A DNA stretch of 7,458 nucleotides, taken from positions 1 through 7,458 of the forward strand of contig CAAHEQ010000111.1 in assembly GCA_900772625.1 (NCBI GenBank), read 5' to 3'. Origin of the DNA: Alphaproteobacteria bacterium (lineage in GTDB: Bacteria; Pseudomonadota; Alphaproteobacteria; CAAHEQ01; UBA3637). The position numbers and the translations under genes are program-made. Below are positions 5,744 to 7,458 of this stretch, piece after piece. The first letter of the stretch is position 1; every line of letters starts with the position of its first letter. Under the pieces are notes generated by a model, which ran no database searches, had not been told where the DNA came from, and saw only the letters and a list, made by a program, of their open reading frames with translations.

Positions 5744-6928
5744 ATGAAAAAACTTGTATCAACTATTTTGGTTTTGGCAGCTCTTGGCGGGGCAGGTTAT
5801 TACTTTTACCCAAGTATCAAGGCCTTGACAGGAAACGCTCAGCAACCAGCGCAACAAATGACGGCAATGCCTGTTAACGTTGTGTTGGCAAGTGAACAAG
5901 ACTTTTATCCATCGCTCAGCTTTGTTGCGAAGATTGAAGCAAAAGATCGCGTTGAAGTGCGTGCACGTGTCACGGGCTTTTTAACAAAACGTTTGTTCAC
6001 AGAGGGTGATTACGTCAAAGAAGGTCAATTGCTTTTTGAAATTGAAAAAGACCAATTTATAGCGCAAGTGAATAATGCAGAGGCGAACTTAGCCAAAGCG
6101 GCCGCGAATGAAGAAAATGCCGCCGCTCAGTTCAAGCGCGCAAAAGACTTGTTTAAGTCAAAGGACGTCTCGCAAGCCACCTTGGACCAACGTCAAGCCG
6201 AATATTCAACGGCTAAAGCAACCGTCAAACAAGCGCAAGCCGAGCTTGATATTGCAAAGTTGAACTTGAATTACACAGACGTTGAAGCACCGATTGCGGG
6301 TCGCATTGGTGCGGCTGTTTACTCGGTGGGTGCGCTGATCGGTCCAGATTCTGGCAGCTTAGCAACTATCGTCAGTGTTGATCCAATGTATGCGGTGTTC
6401 TCGGTATCTGAAAACCAACTGTTGCAAATGCGCGACTTTTTGGAAAAAGAGGGCGATGAAAACATCAAAATTTCCTTTATTTATGCAAATGGTTCTGTTT
6501 ATCCATATGGCGGACATTTGAACTTTGTTGACATTGCTTTGGACGAGCAAATGAACACAATGAAGATGCGTGTTTCTTTCGAAGATCCAAAGCACAGCTT
6601 AATCGCGGGTCAATATGGTCGAGTCGAAATGAAGTTCGCAAAGCCACAAAAAGCATTGTTGCTTCCGTCCGAGTTGATTATGCGCGACTTGGCAGGTGCT
6701 TATGTTTACGTCGTAAATGCTGACAATATGTTGGAACAACGCCGTATTAAAGAAGGCTTGGAATTGACAACAGGTCAAACAATCATCAGCGAAGGTTTAA
6801 AGTCGGGCGACAAAGTCTTGGCAAGCAACTTGCAAATGGCAAGCCGCTTTATGAATATGCCTCTTGCGGCAACGGTTGTGACGATGGATTCTTTGTCAGA
6901 TAAAGATGCGAATAATGGGGCCAAATAA
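5744..6928 (+). CDS. RND efflux periplasmic adaptor (AcrA/MexA family, HlyD-like)
   Basis: 394 residues, the usual length for AcrA-type membrane fusion proteins. It bridges the inner-membrane RND pump and an outer-membrane channel in the periplasm. Residues 5-24 are a single hydrophobic segment, an N-terminal anchor or signal peptide. The lipoyl halves lie at about 68-100 (VEVRARVTGFL, then GDYVKEGQLLFEI) and 178-213 (TDVEAPIAGRIG). They flank an alanine/glutamine-rich coiled-coil hairpin (about 104-175, with the typical DLFKSKDVSQATLDQ turn). A beta-barrel domain (about 215-300, including the LIAGQYGRVEM motif) and a membrane-proximal domain (about 300-378, LLPSELIMRD) follow. Unlike E. coli AcrA it has no lipobox and no cysteine at all, so it is held by its N-terminal helix or is free. 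The start has GAGGA five bases upstream. Its stop overlaps the pump start in TAATG. Confidence 0.95.
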   Translation: MKKLVSTILVLAALGGAGYYFYPSIKALTGNAQQPAQQMTAMPVNVVLASEQDFYPSLSFVAKIEAKDRVEVRARVTGFLTKRLFTEGDYVKEGQLLFEIEKDQFIAQVNNAEANLAKAAANEENAAAQFKRAKDLFKSKDVSQATLDQRQAEYSTAKATVKQAQAELDIAKLNLNYTDVEAPIAGRIGAAVYSVGALIGPDSGSLATIVSVDPMYAVFSVSENQLLQMRDFLEKEGDENIKISFIYANGSVYPYGGHLNFVDIALDEQMNTMKMRVSFEDPKHSLIAGQYGRVEMKFAKPQKALLLPSELIMRDLAGAYVYVVNADNMLEQRRIKEGLELTTGQTIISEGLKSGDKVLASNLQMASRFMNMPLAATVVTMDSLSDKDANNGAK

Positions 6929-7458
6929 TGATTGCTGACGTATTTATTAAAAGACCGCGTTTTGCGATCGTTGTTTCTTTGATTATTTCGATTGTCGGTG
7001 CGTTGGCGTACATTGCACTGCCTGTCGAACAATTTCCAAACATTACGCCACCGCAAGTAGGTGTTTCTGCGACTTATCCTGGTGCAAATGCTGAAGTGAT
7101 TGAAAGCTCGGTTGCTCAACAAATTGAATCAGGCGTTAACGGCGTTGAGGATATGCTTTACATGTCTTCGACCTCCTCTGACGATGGTAGCTATAATTTG
7201 AATATTACGTTTAAAGTTGGTACCGATCCAAATACAGCCACAATGAACGTGCAAAACCGCGTCAAGCAAGTCGAATCGATGTTGCCAGAAGACGTGACGC
7301 GTCAAGGCGTTTCTGTGAAACAGCGCAACTCGTCTATGTTGCAGATTTTCGAATTCGTGGCGGATTCGGATAAATACGATATGCAATTTTTGACAAACTA
7401 TGTTTTGATTAACATTAAAGACGAATTGTCTCGTGTCGGTGGCGTGGGTGACATTCAA
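6928..7458 (+). CDS. RND multidrug efflux pump, AcrB/MexB (HAE1) family, N-terminal part
   Basis: The first 177 residues are visible and the frame is open at the window edge; full relatives have about 1,030-1,050. It opens with MIADVFIKRPRFAIVV, matching the AcrB start (FI-RP-FA). The first membrane helix follows (about 12-31), then the periplasmic porter sequence LPVEQFPNITPPQVGVSATY (31-50), PGANAEV, VNGVEDMLYMSS, VQNRVK and QGVSV, and SRVGGVGDIQ at the edge, all in AcrB order. The protein is a trimeric proton-driven inner-membrane pump that, with the adaptor upstream, exports drugs, bile salts or other amphiphiles through an outer-membrane channel. The ATG shares one base with the adaptor stop (TAATG), so translation is likely by re-initiation, giving matched synthesis. 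Substrate range and the key proton-relay residues lie beyond the window. Confidence 0.96.
   Translation, partial: MIADVFIKRPRFAIVVSLIISIVGALAYIALPVEQFPNITPPQVGVSATYPGANAEVIESSVAQQIESGVNGVEDMLYMSSTSSDDGSYNLNITFKVGTDPNTATMNVQNRVKQVESMLPEDVTRQGVSVKQRNSSMLQIFEFVADSDKYDMQFLTNYVLINIKDELSRVGGVGDIQ

Noticed and set aside
6775..7122. Minus-strand open frame spanning the adaptor-pump junction
   Set aside because: It opposes two strongly conserved RND genes joined by TAATG and has no features of its own.
7129..7458. Minus-strand open frame at the right edge
   Set aside because: The plus strand here reads as the AcrB-type porter domain without interruption, so this is a shadow.

Overview
This window reads as ordinary chromosomal sequence from a Gram-negative bacterium. 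Coding sequence is moderately A/T-rich and the intergenic stretches are strongly A/T-rich. The tripartite-type RND efflux genes require an outer membrane, and the proteobacterial-style TypA, XseB and CvrA/NhaP2 suggest a proteobacterium. The TypA G5 region (ASGREGWA rather than the gammaproteobacterial form) makes me lean towards an alphaproteobacterium, possibly one of the uncultured A/T-rich host-associated lineages. That placement is inference from recall and was not tested.

Layout. Positions 1-153 hold no gene I can support, only a strong G/C hairpin at 62-98. A small secreted six-cysteine protein with a C-type-lectin-like/DUF1566-like look follows on the + strand (154-537). It converges on typA (629-2455, - strand), and a shared hairpin terminator at 573-599 separates them. 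Upstream of typA on the same strand lies xseB (2537-2770). A compact divergent control region (2771-2892) fires leftwards into xseB-typA and rightwards into the second block. That block is a LOG-family nucleotide phosphoribohydrolase-like protein with unusual N- and C-terminal extensions (2893-3909), overlapping by 14 bases a CvrA/NhaP2-type K+/H+ antiporter (3896-5668). After 75 bases come a periplasmic adaptor (5744-6928) and the start of its RND pump (6928 to the window edge), joined by a one-base TAATG overlap.

How they work together. xseB and typA are housekeeping genes (DNA repair nuclease subunit; ribosome-associated GTPase). The LOG-like gene and the antiporter look translationally coupled, which suggests a link between nucleotide metabolism and potassium/pH homeostasis. 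The adaptor and pump form the inner-membrane and periplasmic parts of a multidrug-type efflux system; no outer-membrane channel or regulator is visible here. All four right-hand genes run the same way and no convincing terminator separates them.

I see no mobile element, CRISPR array, tRNA, rRNA or clearly new system. The most interesting items are the lectin-like secreted protein, the extended LOG protein coupled to an antiporter, and the paired palindromes inside the divergent promoter.
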